Assembly (NCBI RefSeq): GCF_022965805.1
Contig: NC_133102.1
Location: forward strand, 11,266,485-11,330,484
Direction: 5' to 3'
DNA from: Primulina eburnea
Lineage: Eukaryota; Streptophyta; Magnoliopsida; Lamiales; Gesneriaceae
DNA length: 64,000 nucleotides
Shown here: positions 32,547-43,811 of the stretch, piece by piece
Layout of the letters: the number at the start of each line of letters is the position of its first letter
Numbering within the stretch: the stretch's first letter is position 1
Notes under the pieces: model-generated
Told to the model about the DNA's origin: nothing
The model's input: the letters and a program-made list of their open reading frames with translations, nothing else
Databases searched by the model: none
Program-made: the position numbers and the translations under genes

Positions 32547-33367
32547 TGTAAGGATATTGCTTGACATATATGAGTTTATGTAATACCAATAGTGTAAGAT
32601 TGTAAATTTATGTTTTATCAGAATTAATTGTTGTGTTAAATGTTACAATATTTAAGACAACATGCAGTGGAATAGCAAGGTTTGTAACACAAATTGAATT
32701 TAAATAAATAGATTGGTCAAGATTAAATTTGCACAAGTATGGTGCCTCAGGGCAAAAATTAATCACTAGAAAACCAAAACGTTGACAAAAACTAATCACT
32801 AGTGATGATGACTAAAATCAATTTTCTCAACACGTTGAAAAAATAAACATCTTTCTAAAAATGATTAAGAATACTAAAACATAAATAAGAAAGCAAAAGC
32901 GTAATGCCAAAAGCTTGAAGCAACGAAACAATCTTCAACCAACACTTGCACGCGTGTTGTCTGAAATGTCTCCAACAATCACGACAGCACATGCTCCGAC
33001 ACTCTTCAAAACATCACGTCCCTTGAAGAAATATTTCTCTGAAATCCACAACGTACACAAGTGCATGTATTATTTATCGAGAGGGAGAGCCGTAACAATG
33101 TCCTTGTTTTCTTATTTATAGACTTTCTTTCTCCTAGAGTTTATCTCCACAAGGAAACCGATTGAACAAGGAAAGTAAGAGTTTTATTAGGAACAAAACT
33201 CCTTTTGAATATTAATATCATATCATGATACTATTTGCATAATTATCTCATTATCTAGAAAGACAATCTCATCATATATTATACTCAATCAAATCAACAA
33301 GGAAAACATAATATTAGGGAAATCATTTAAATTAAGTAAATATATTAAGAGATTATATTTTCCTTCA
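32547..33367 (-). repeat. 5' LTR of copia E
   Basis: This 821-bp LTR has plus-strand ends TGTAAGG and CCTTCA. Its partner is 6377-7033. A TATA box, CTATAAATAA on the minus strand, lies at 33112-33121. The outer flank TAATC (33368-33372) is one side of the target duplication; the other is off-window. Confidence 0.9.
33112..33121 (-). promoter_or_regulatory. TATA box in 5' LTR of copia E
   Basis: CTATAAATAA on the minus strand is conserved in position in the truncated 3' LTR, supporting it as the element promoter. Confidence 0.6.
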
Positions 33368-33477
33368 TAATCCATATTCGATTTGAACTCCTCTCATATA
33401 GAAACCATCTTCCACAAATTCGGACAAATCCACGACAAAGCGGATATTTGTTTCAACAAAAAATCGCAAGGCCTCAA
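33368..33477 (-). pseudogene. unidentified retroelement F, gag-like ORF, inner part
   Basis: Minus-strand translation gives a frame that continues from 36381-36226 once the solo LTR is removed. It includes FFVETNIRFVVDLSEFVEDG and FYMRGVQIEYG. It is cut at 33367 by copia E. See the entry at 36226-36390. Confidence 0.45.
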
Positions 33478-34936
33478 TGTAGAACCCAAAATCAGTATAC
33501 GTATAACACATACACTAATTTAATTGTTAAATTATTTATTTAAAGTTTAAAATGAGTTTTTAGCCATGTATGATTTATTTAAATTCATTATTTTAAATTA
33601 CTCATGTTTAGGTGACGCACGTTAAAATGTTTTTTTCGAGTTTCTTGTTCAGGCGATTATTCGAGGTGGGATCGAGGAAAAGATCGGTGACGATTCTTGG
33701 CAATTTAAAATACGGTATTTTATTTTAAAAGCTAGGAAGGGGCATTTTAAATAATTTATTTAAGTTTTTAGTATTTTAAATGCCTTATTTATTTATTTAG
33801 TGATTTTAGAATTTTTAAAGTTAGCATTATGTATTTTATTTTGGTAAAGAGGAAAGTTTTATGAAAATTAGTGTGTAATTATTTTAATTGAGGAGTTTGA
33901 TTAAATTAGTACGTGTTAACCTTTAATTAATATTTTAATTAGTTAATTTAGCTATAATTTCTCATAATTAAAAACACACACACGTTTTAATCACCCACAC
34001 ACACTATTTCACACACTAGAAACCGTATAACACACACAGAAGTTTCAATTCAGAATTTTATTATTTTGAGAGAGTAATATTAGGGTTCTTAGTCTTGAGA
34101 GCAGCCGCCCCTTCCCTCTATAATTTCCAACGAGTTTTCGTCATTTTTGTGCAAGAAAAATCGAGCCACCATCGTCCCGGATCAGGCCTCACTCCGTCTC
34201 CGCTTTGATATCGCTGTATCGTGAGTTTTTCACATCAAAGACATGTATATTCTGTTATTTTTGCATCGATCTCGTTGTAGTATGCGTTGGTTGTTATTTA
34301 TGCATAAAAATACATGTGTGATATGTAGAAGTTTGAGCAATTATGTTTAGATCACTTTTGAAACCATTTTTGGATCTAAAATCACGTTTTTCACTGTCTT
34401 TTTAAATACTGTGATTTTTCAATCATGATTCTGAGAAAACTTTCCACATGAAAATTGTAGAACGTTTTGATACCTTCGACTTGGCAGTAAGTTCAAAATA
34501 TTTGGATAAAAATTGAGTGAGTTGTGGCGTTTTTCGTGAGACTGCTCAAACTGCATTTTTCAGAAAATTATGTATTGAGGCGTTCTTGAAGTTTTATCGT
34601 TGTAGGCTTCGTTGGGGATCGACGGGTGATTTTTTCTGCATATAGGTATGCCTAGTATGATGTTGGGTTGGTATTTGGTATGCCGGTTAGTGTCGATAGG
34701 CACTTGAATTCACTAGAAGGCGTAGGGAACAATTTTATGTCAAATTCCATGTTTTGAGTTGTATTGTGTCGTAGGTTGCATATCTTTGCTTTGGGGTATT
34801 TGTACGTGGTTGGTTCAATGTTAGGGGGTATACTAGGATAGGTCTCGGGGTGTCGGTTCATGGTCCGTACAATCGAGTCTAGAACGATAAGCATCGCATA
34901 TATTAAATTTTCGTGAGTTTCCAATTAACGCAGGTA

Positions 34937-35170
34937 CACGGACCCTTACACGGGGTCTGTGCCTTTGTATTCTTCGAAATGTCATTTTTGCGAGCCAACA
35001 CGGACCCCCACACGGATCAAGGCACTGGGTCCGTGCCTTTATTTTCTTTGAAGTGTCAAATTCCAAAGCCTACACGGACCCTTAGACGGACCCAGGCACG
35101 GGGTCCGTGCCCTTTCTCCTTTCCGAGTATTCATTTGCGCACCTACACGGACCCAGGCACGGGGTCCGTG
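34937..35170. repeat. four tandem CACGGACCC/GGGTCCGTG inverted repeats in solo LTR G
   Basis: Units begin near 34937, 34999, 35073 and 35146 (spacings 62, 74 and 73 bp). Each has a left arm CACGGACCC and a right arm GGGTCCGTG or a one-base variant, around a 7-20 base centre. Confidence 0.85.
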
Positions 35171-35477
35171 TACTTCATATTTTGAGAAATTTTATTGTGT
35201 CTTTGGAGTTTCATGTCTTGGGTTAGTACGATGATTTAAATGAGGTCAAGTCCCGAGTGTTTTAGAATGTCTTAAGTTATTTATTAAATTCGGTGGTGAG
35301 CACGTATACCTACGTCTAAGCTATGCAATTTAAGTATTTAAAATTCATGTTAGTATGTGCAGCAGCGGCCCCAAATTAAATCCAATGAATCCCTCAACGC
35401 CAAGTAAGTATGTTCGACGTGCAAAGAAAATACTTTTAAGTTTTTGAGGTATGCTAAATTTCTTGTGACCAAATTTA

Positions 35478-35615
35478 TGTTTAGGATTGGAAATCGTTAA
35501 CTTATGAACGGGGCCAATCCGCCCGTTTAATTATGAACGGGTTTAGATCAGGATTGGAAAGCGTTAAATTATGAACGGGGACCAATCCGCCCGTTAAATT
35601 ATGAACGGGGATCTC
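35478..35615. repeat. two tandem repeats with AACGGG inverted arms in solo LTR G
   Basis: Two ~70-bp units share GGATTGGAAATCGTTAA, TTATGAACGGGG and CCAATCCGCCCGTT. CCGTT and AACGG arms within each unit can pair. Confidence 0.75.
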
Positions 35616-36225
35616 ATGTACGTGGCAGTGGATCTTCCCTGTCAGCCCAGTACTGTTGTTTAGTCTGATCAGGCGATTTATGTTATGGGTCACTTACTTT
35701 GAAACATACCTCTACGCAAAATGATGAAGTTTATGTATGTTCAAGTATGCAAGCATGTTTAAGAAAAGTATCACATTATGGCACGTCTATGTATGTATGT
35801 AAGTTCAAGCTTTTATGTGCAAGTTCAAGTTTCAGTATGTACGCCATATTTTAAAGTTGCATGTGATTTTATTACTTATTACTCGTTATCTCCAGTTTAT
35901 ACGTGTTGAGTCTTTAGACTCATTAGACTTGATCGATGCAGGTGAGGATGCATATGAGGAGACGAGGGGTGCGGACCAGTAAGTTGTCTTGGACTGAGCG
36001 GGAGGCTAAACCCGAGGACCGCCATGTTTTAAGTTTTCTTTTGAATGTTGTTTAAAAATACTCTGATTTGTGCTTTTGGTTATGGGAGTTTAAACCAGAA
36101 ATTTTTCTCTTTCAAATACTTTTGGGACGTGCAGTTTGTTTTAGCGAATTTTTAAGGTTCACGCTTTATTTAAGAAAATTTTAATTTTTCCGCAAATTTG
36201 AATAGTAAAAGTTCGGTACGTTACA

Positions 36226-36390
36226 CTCAACTTGCTTATAGATCGTCTCTGTTGGAGATCTGGAGGGAACATCGAGAAGTCCTTCGATCTTTTGCATCCT
36301 TGTTTCAAGTTTAAGAATACGATCGTGCGCCGTTGTGTTATACGACAGTGAATCACCAGACATTTTTACAATACTTTTCATGTCTGCAAT
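36226..36390 (-). pseudogene. unidentified retroelement F, start of gag-like ORF
   Basis: Beginning at 36381 the minus strand reads MKSIVKMSGDSLSYNTTAHD, RILKLETRMQKIEGLLDVPS and RSPTETIYKQVE, then meets the solo LTR and continues at 33477. An LTR-type primer site lies just upstream, so this is probably the first ORF of a retroelement. I do not recognise the family. Composition suggests a short coiled-coil N-terminus. The ORF is interrupted by both the solo LTR and copia E. Confidence 0.45.
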
Positions 36391-36409
36391 TTAACAAGCC
36401 AACAAAAAA

Positions 36410-36425
36410 TATGGCTCTGATACTA
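36410..36425 (-). other. primer-site-like sequence of retroelement F
   Basis: The minus strand reads TAGTATCAGAGCCAT, one base from the initiator-Met site TGGTATCAGAGCCAT, two bases inside a TGTCAGAGG terminus. Confidence 0.6.
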
Positions 36426-36427
36426 GC

Positions 36428-36840
36428 TGTCAGAGGTGCTACTCAACGCGACAACTTTTTCAAAGTCCGTCGCCCTTGTGCGGCTTGAATTGATGCATCA
36501 ATTCAATCAGCCAACTCGTATTGATGTTTCCCGTGGATTTAGATCTCACCGAGTCAAGAAAACCAATACAATGTGCATAAATGTAAAGTACACAATAATT
36601 TTCGGGCAATGCCCAACCTTGCATTAATCCACAGTCATAATACAATAAGGAAGTCCATGTTTGCACACAACAGACTCACAATCTTGAATACCATGTGCAG
36701 CTCAAGGACAACTAAATAAACAAAAATACAATGTAGAAACTAAGGCATTACTCAAGTAACTGCCATCCATAAATGTCATGTCTTGATAATAACAAGTGTA
36801 GCTGCCGCATGCATGCACATTGTCTGTTGTTTAATCGATC
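36428..36840 (-). repeat. probable LTR of retroelement F (outer end undetermined)
   Basis: It starts TGTCAGAGGTGC (minus strand end ...CTCTGACA) next to the primer-like site. The other boundary cannot be placed without a second copy; the end given is approximate. Confidence 0.35.
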
Positions 36841-37360
36841 AATTTAATTTCAAAAATATAATTTTGAACAATTTAATATATTTACTTTAATATGTTTAAT
36901 TACTTGTATTAAATTATATATGAATAAAAAATTAAATAACATAGATTGGTAAAATTTATTATGTAATGAGTAAATTAATTCCCCTTCTGTATATCCCGCG
37001 GAAATATAGGAGTCTAGAAGACTAGGACATTTAATACTGTCGATATTTTAATTCAGTGAAGCCAACAAGTTAAAGAATTCTTTAAAAAAGAAAAATCAAG
37101 TCTAAAATAGCACATCAATATTACAAGTAATAATTGTGAGGATCCACGAGTTAATCTATCTTGTCTATTTAATATTATTTGCACGAGTAACAATAATAAG
37201 AAGAAGAAAAAAAAAAAGATAAACGTGAAGAGATGAATAACAAGTTGCGGAGAAAATTGACTGAAATTTCTTAAGAATTGAGCGGAAACGACCATAAATT
37301 TGTCATTTCATTGAGACAATAATTGATAAACAAGACCGAATGAGTTGTAAGTGGAGTAGG

Positions 37361-37515
37361 TATCTTATGAGATGTTCTCATAGATCTGTATTCGTTAAAT
37401 TAATAGATCCAATTCATATTTGTAATAAAATAAGTAATATTTTTTCATGAATCAGGTCGGAGATAATTACTCTCACAAAATGACCTGCGAGATGATCCGT
37501 AAAAAATTTTGTGAT
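37361..37515. repeat. degraded MITE-like repeat
   Basis: This is a diverged relative of 38700-38860. Shared blocks are TAGATCTGTATTCG, AAGTAATATTTTTTCATGAA and TCTCACAAAATGACC. Confidence 0.5.
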
Positions 37516-38663
37516 TTCTAAATGAAGATGTCTACGTTTAAAAAGGGAAAATATTTGTTTATGCTATGTTTTCGAGATTTTAGTTAAAAATATATGATTT
37601 TTCATATAAAATAATTATACATCGAATCACGTGAAAATCATATTTGTATAATCACATTATTAGAATATAATCCTCTGTTGATTGCATTGTCGGCCGAGTG
37701 TTCGAAATTCAACAACGTTTATTCAATCATTAGACTTTTTTGATAGTTTAAAATTAGAATGAAATGACCCACTTTTTCCTAAATGGTCAAATACGCAATC
37801 AATTAACGAAAAGTCGGGCAAACATTTCAGTGTGTTTTTTAAAAGCAATTTTTTTACAAGTAAAATAAATATATTATCTTTTCGTCAGAAAGTCCCAAAT
37901 ATTTTAATTTTATTTAATATTCTTCAACAGAGGGATTAAGGAGTTAACAAATTATTTTATTTCGACAAAATAATAACAAATAAATTACAAGTACGTTGTG
38001 ATTATATCATCTTTTAACGTATTGTATTTATTTTAAAATTCCGAAATACATTATAAATAAAAATTAGATAGGTAATTTGAAATCAAATATTTAAAATCAT
38101 GAAATCTACAATAAAAATCATTTTGCATTATTCTATAGTTTCTCAAAAGCATGTATTTTTCTTTAATCAAGCAGTTTTATAAAACAATAAATAAATAAGT
38201 ACTGTCAATGATATCGTATCTTATATATATGCTTGCAGCTTGAGAAAAATCTTGTGGGCAAGTGTGTGTATATTTCATAAACTCACATTTCACGTTATAC
38301 CTATATTTTTCAAAAGAAAATTTCTTTAATATTTCCGTCAAACAAGGGAAAACTAATTCATATCGTATCGGTTTTTTGGTTTTGTCCCTTGCAAACCACA
38401 GATCGTTTTTTTTATTCAATATATATTTGATTAAAAAAACCGATATCATTGGTATTATATTTTTTCTTTTTGTCCCTTCCAAACCACAAAGTAGCATGAC
38501 TGGAATCACGTGAAAGACGACCATAATTATAAAATTCGAGGAATAATCATATATGAGTTTTTATACAACCACTCTATTTGCTGAATTGTATATTCAATAG
38601 ATGAACGTTACCTTAATGCTCGTATATATAGATGCCCATCTCATTGTTTAGAAGATCAAACAG

Positions 38664-38686
38664 ATATATATATATATATATATATA
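38664..38686. repeat. (TA)n microsatellite
   Basis: About 11 TA units adjoin the MITE-like repeat. Confidence 0.9.
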
Positions 38687-38699
38687 ATACAATAGGTCT

Positions 38700-38860
38700 C
38701 CAGCGAGACCGTCTCACGAATCTTTATTTTCGAGACGGTCAATCCTACCGATATTCACAATAAAAAGTAATACTCTTAGTATAAAAACAATACTTTTTCA
38801 TGGATGACCCAAATAAGATATCCGTCTCATAAAATACGATCCGTGAGATCGTCTCACACA
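38700..38860. repeat. MITE-like repeat with GAGACCGTCTCAC termini
   Basis: GAGACCGTCTCACGAATCTT at the left and CCGTGAGATCGTCTCACACA at the right form inverted ends around AAAAAGTAATACTCTTAGT and CATGGATGACCCAAATAAGA. I recall this short repeat as abundant in several plant genomes. No transposase is encoded. Confidence 0.65.
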
Positions 38861-40394
38861 ATTAGAAAGATGGTTATCTTGGCAAAGGAAATTTGGTTTG
38901 TTGTAGAGGTCGAAAATATTTGTACGACGGAATTTGAAGAGCTGGTGCAGGAGAGGTTGAAAAAGTTTGACTCAGGAGTCATCACAGCACCATGGATCAT
39001 TTCCAGCAGATTAAAGATGAGAGAGAGTTGGATGAACGAGGTCTGCAAGCTGGAAAACAATATTGTGGACATGACAAAGACAAATCTATTTTTAAAATCA
39101 ATAAAAATCGAACACGTGATATTAACGACCCTAAAATCTTGCTCTTATTTTTAAGTAAATTCTCTTATTTGTGTTATATTGCTGTCAGCTCACCAGAACC
39201 CTACAAGTATAATTATTGCCCGCTAATTTTTTTATTGTATAATTAGTTTACCAAGTCTTTACCTGCTTAATAAAATATAATAGTTGTCAATTTCATTGTG
39301 CAAAAGATTAAATATTTTAAAAAGGCTTGTTTCAATCAATAATTTATCGACGATCGAACTGATCTATTTAAAAAAAATGGTCCATTTGGTTTGATCAATT
39401 CAATCGAACGGTCGAATCATACATAACAATATCATCTCTATTTGAATCATTTTAAATAAAAAAATGCCTTACTATTTTTTCTCAACTATGTGGTGAAGAA
39501 CATTTAAAGACATACTAAATCTATTACTTCATATTTTCATGTTAAACATCTTCAATAATATTAACATTATCGTCTTCATTCAGTTCGTTCGTAATGAGAT
39601 CTCAAATCATTTTTTTATCATCATTGTCATTAATAGATGAATAAAATTCATTAACATTATTGTTGTTTTGATTTTATCGTTTAATGGCATCCATCAAGTT
39701 ACCATTTGTTTATTATATTCCTCTTTATTTTATTATTGTCACTAAAATATTTACCAATATTTTTGGTCTGGCTCTGAGTTAGTACTAATTCTCTTTGTTT
39801 TCGTGGTCATTTTTGCTACCCAATATTTTCATAGTTTCATTAAAAATTAGAGAATTGAGTATTTTTTAAAATGAAAATTATTAATTGTTGAAATTGAATG
39901 AGATAAATTAAAGTCTACTGAAAAATATATAATGTATTGTTGGATATTTATATGATGTTTTGGCAATTATAGAAAAGCTTACACTTTATAAGAGGTAGCT
40001 GGTAAATAGCTAGGGTTTAATTTTAACAAATAGTATAAATCTCTAACAAAACAAATTAAATTATATCTATTATAGCTATAAATCATATAGCTTAGAAATT
40101 TAGAATGAATTTGTAAATTAAAATGCATGCAGATATGTACGTTTCACTTGTATTATTTAATATTCATTTAATGAACAAAACTATCTAAATTGATAACAAA
40201 AGTAATAAATTCATAAATTGTGTCTTAAAAATAAATGAGATTTCCCATTTGTTTAAGTTGCTATTGATTGCCTTATAAAATATAAATTTTTAAAAATTAT
40301 CATTTATTTGACTTAATCTAAAAGAAAACATAAGCATAATGAAAGTTCTTAAATAAAAAAAATTCTTTTAGGAATTCTTTGTTGTAGTAGATGT

Positions 40395-41199
40395 CCAACA
40401 AGTCAACTTGTGATTTTTGATTTATTGATTCTTATGTAACAAACGATATTTATTTTAATAATATTTTACATTTTATTCATTCAAGCATTTTCTATGTATA
40501 CTCATTTAAAGTGCACTGATAAAAACCTTGAATCTACTATGGTACAATGAGGTCTTACATATGATGATGATCATGAAACACATTTAAAAGTTATTGTATA
40601 TTCTAAAATTGTTTCTAGTCGATTCAGCCTTTTAAAATAAGGAGAAATGTCACTCGATCTTGAGACTAGAAACTATGATTTGTGTATCATGTTTAATTGG
40701 TAGTGGCATGGGGATGGCTGCTCATACATGATGAGTATGATGTGTTACTGAAAAGTCTTCCCTCGTATTTTCCAAGTAATTATAATTTATCGAGTAAATA
40801 AATATGTGATTATGATTATACACCATTCGTCCTTATGATATGATACAACATACAGGTTTTACGTACTAGTGTTGTCTTAAATTGTTTACAGGCTCTCCGA
40901 GGTCATCGGGTTGCAAGGTTGTGTGGACGTAAGAGTCAATGCATTGTATTCGAAAATTTATGGCTTTCCTACTGGTGTTGATATCCTATGTGATCTGAGG
41001 AGTTAATAGTAGAAGGAATCTCAAGCCAAAGTATGATATGTGCTTTAGGGTAAAGTGGTTTCCTAGTTGCGCATGTGATGCCACCATGAACACTCCAATA
41101 TGCATCACATAGTTATCGAAATCATACGAAACTCTTGATAACCAAGGTTGCAGATTAGATCGAGATATATGAGATGAAGAGACCGTACTGTACATTAAC
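40395..41199 (+). repeat. degraded LTR fragment related to copia D
   Basis: Several blocks match the reverse complement of the copia D LTR. Examples are CGATTCAGCC, GGTCATCGGGTTGCAAGGTT, TCAATGCATTGTATTC and GATATATGAGATGAAGAGAC followed by CGTACTGTAC. It is therefore an old LTR of the same superfamily lying on the plus strand. It is cut at 41199 by the B-type LTR. Its left boundary is approximate. Confidence 0.6.
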
Positions 41200-42310
41200 T
41201 GAAACATCCACTACTCGTTTTTCTTAAAAATTACTAGAATATTTTTTCCAATTCATTAGGCCGAAACACTAAGAATTTAAAATATGAATATTTTGCACCG
41301 TTTAAAAATAAACCAACCAACTATTATTTGAAAATCCAAAAGAAAGTAATTCAAAGTATAAAGTCGTATAACGTCAACCAATCCTAAATTAACATTTTTT
41401 CACAAATAAACTTAACTCTAACATCCTCTTAAAAACCTCTCAAAAGCATCATAAATCATAAAAATCTTTAAGTATTCATAAATCATAAACATAGTTTTAT
41501 TTGCGGAAAACTAGCGACGGTCCTCAAGTTGTGTGCACCTTCAGTCCAGGAAGATCAACCATCAAGACCTCGATTAAAATCAATCTCATGCTCACCTACA
41601 TAGATCACACCTAGTGAGTCTATTGACTCAACAAACCTTAATGATAACAAATAATATATATACATTCACAATCAATAGTGAAAAAACTTTTACTTAAAAT
41701 AGTTTTTCATGAACATAAACTTTAACATTTTCCTTTCAACATATCCCTTCATATTTCCTTTCATCATATACGTATAAGTTTCTCTTTTTATTGAATTCAG
41801 ATCCTCAATTGTGACTTTCGTATTGGCTGAAGGTCGATGGATCCATCTACGTATTACCACGGTACCGGGCGGCGGAGACATTAGTGACACTTTCACCCGT
41901 CAACTGAGCATCGTATCATTGTATCATCGTATTAGTCACAATCAATTCACTTCCTTCCACTTTTCATATTTCCATCACTTATAAAAATTCATGCATATAT
42001 AAATTATTTTTCTTTTAAACCAAATATGCAACATGTCTTTTAGCATTAACGTTTCATCATAAAATTCCAAAAACATTTGAAATACAAATTTTAACATATA
42101 TGAACATCATTCAGAGCATTGCAAGGACGTCTACTATTTTTTTATGTAAAATGATCGTTTTGCCCCTAAAATCCTAACTTTCTCAATCTATCCTTAGACC
42201 TTAAAACGATGATCCAAATCATTCAAAACTTAACAAATCACCTAAAACCCTAACTTTCCCAATCTATCCTTAGACCTTGCCTCGGTCCAGCCCTTAACCA
42301 CTATGACCAG
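41200..42310 (-). repeat. B-type gypsy LTR fragment, left part
   Basis: It starts TGAAACATCCACTACTCG and aligns with the 7166-9000 part of the LTR of gypsy B, including GTGCACCTTCAGT and ATAGATCACACCTAGTGAGT. It is interrupted by Athila H at 42311, whose target duplication is ACCAG (42306-42310). No partner end is visible. Confidence 0.75.
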
Positions 42311-43811
42311 TGGTCGAGCAAAACTTGCACTGTGAATTCCCCACTAAAATATGATTTTGTATGCTCAAAAAGTGATCGCAAGTGCACGATGTCAAGTAAT
42401 AATATAGTGTATGTGAATACGAGTATCGTTCCACTGAGGACTGTATTTAACAATTATTGTTTTAGTTATTAAAACTTTAGCGACGAAAGGTGATTGATTG
42501 TGTTATAACTACTAAAATGCAAGAAAATTAAATAACCAAGTTCAAAGATTAAATGATAAAATATGAATGCTAAATCAATTGGTTAAATTTCAAATGATAA
42601 AAGAATTTGTTGGGAATTCTGGTTCACCTACCCCTTATTAATTAATTTGTTCGATTGTGTTCTATGCTTCCGACAGGATTTCCTATTCAATTGAACACAC
42701 TCTCTCGAGCTATGCCAAACTAGTTCACTCAATGAAGTAATTAAATGTCTTTAATTATTTATCAAGAATGAATCGCATTTCGATTAATGAAACCCCCTAG
42801 TTTTCGACCCTAAGGACTATGACTATCGGCACGTATCCAATTTCATACATCTATGCAAATTGTAGATCCGCGAATTATACTACTCGATCCTATCACTAGT
42901 TATTCTCTCGAACTCACTCGTGATATAAAATAGTCGTTAAAGTCAACTACGCTCAACGACACAATGAAAATCGTAGAATAATCAAGGATAAATCACAAAC
43001 CGAAATATAAATTAACCAACTAAAAGTTTGGGGTAGGATTCCCTTTAATCCCAACAAATATTGAGTTTAGCTACTAGAATTCATCGTAAAAATAAATGCA
43101 ACAATGTTTAAAACGAAAGAAACTAGATTAGAAATACTAGGCGAGACGAAATCTGCGAAGAACGGTGCTCGGAATCTTCAAATCTTCAATCCAAGCGCAA
43201 AAGTCCTCTCTAAACTCGATGACGGCTCTCCAATTTTTGTCTGAATATCTCTGAATAATCCCCCCAATTCGTCCCCAAGACTTACCATATCGTTCCCTAT
43301 CATCAAATCAGGCAAGAAATCGCGAATAAAACTTTCCAAAAATAGGTGGCGCTCGGGCGGTAGAAAAGTACCGCTCGAGCGCCACACTCTCTGTAATTCT
43401 CCTTGGCATATGCAGCATTCGCGCTCGGGCGGTAGAAAACTACCGCTCGAGCGCCGACCTTTCTGTCGAAGTTCCTTTGGGGCTATCATCTCGCGCTCGG
43501 GCGGTAGAATTTCACCGCCCGAGCGCCAATCCTTCTGTACAAGAACTTCGGCATTTCTCTTTTCGCGCTCGGGCGGTACAATTTCACCGCCCGAGCGCCA
43601 ACTCCTCTGCCCATTTTGTCTTGACTTGGCACTTGGCTCCGATTTTTTGTTGTTCCGGACTTTTTTCCTGCAAATTAATCACGCCCGAGTGAGATAGGAT
43701 AAAATGCAAATATTTACTCTAAAATGAACAGAAAGTAAACGAAATGCATACATGCACCATGCAAACACAACTAAACCAATGCAATAAAACACGTAAAAAC
43801 GACATATATCA
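42311..43811 (-). repeat. 3' LTR of Athila H
   Basis: This 1501-bp LTR runs TGGTCGAGCAAAACTTG...CATATATCA. It contains four GC-rich inverted repeats with exact 72-bp spacing (43348-43598). Confidence 0.95.
43348..43598. repeat. four inverted repeats, 72-bp period, in 3' LTR of H
   Basis: GCGCTCGGGCGG left arms begin at 43349, 43421, 43493 and 43565. Each pairs with an ACCGCCCGAGCGC- or ACCGCTCGAGCGC-type right arm across a short A/T-rich loop, giving 13-15 bp stems. Mismatches are C/T, hence wobble-tolerant in RNA. Confidence 0.92.

Larger units (their letters stand above)
6377..33367 (-). mobile_element. SIRE-like Ty1/copia element E, interrupted by four insertions
   Basis: The minus-strand order is LTR (33367-32547), primer site, gag, PR, IN, RT, RNase H, an envelope-like ORF, polypurine tract and 3' LTR (7033-6377, its outer end cut by gypsy A). 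PR-IN-RT-RH order defines Ty1/copia. The long coiled-coil gag, the phrase LLHMDLMG in integrase and a third ORF after pol are hallmarks of the SIRE/Maximus lineage. Own segments are 6377-7165, 16253-17795, 25302-30172 and 30749-33367; the rest is gypsy B, element C and a TRIM, each with a 5-bp target duplication. The two LTR copies differ at many positions, so E is old relative to its guests. Confidence 0.9.
33478..36225 (+). repeat. solo LTR G
   Basis: This 2748-bp segment runs TGTAGAACCC...GGTACGTTACA and is flanked on both sides by CTCAA (33473-33477 and 36226-36230). It has TG/CA ends, a 5-bp duplication and no internal element domain, which is what unequal recombination between two LTRs leaves. 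It carries four CACGGACCC/GGGTCCGTG hairpins and a tandem repeat with AACGGG arms. CA-rich (33970-34040) and leader-like sequences suggest plus orientation, Ty3/gypsy type, with no coding support. Confidence 0.85.
36841..40394. other. AT-rich region without recognisable genes
   Basis: This is about 3.5 kb of AT-rich DNA. Apart from two MITE-like repeats (37361-37515 and 38700-38860) and a TA microsatellite I see no coding or structured features. The longest plus-strand frame (38804-39154) starts inside the repeat and has no recognisable motif. Confidence 0.5.

Noticed and set aside
38804..39154. Possible small host gene (116 codons)
   Set aside because: It starts inside a MITE-like repeat, has no recognisable domain, and the surrounding DNA has no supporting gene structure.
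36841..40394. Search for tRNA, miRNA or host exons
   Set aside because: Nothing beyond AT-rich sequence, a microsatellite and MITE-like repeats could be supported by eye.
43348..43598. CRISPR-like regularly spaced repeats
   Set aside because: The units are inverted repeats inside plant LTRs, the 'spacers' are themselves repeated in the partner LTR, and there is no cas context.
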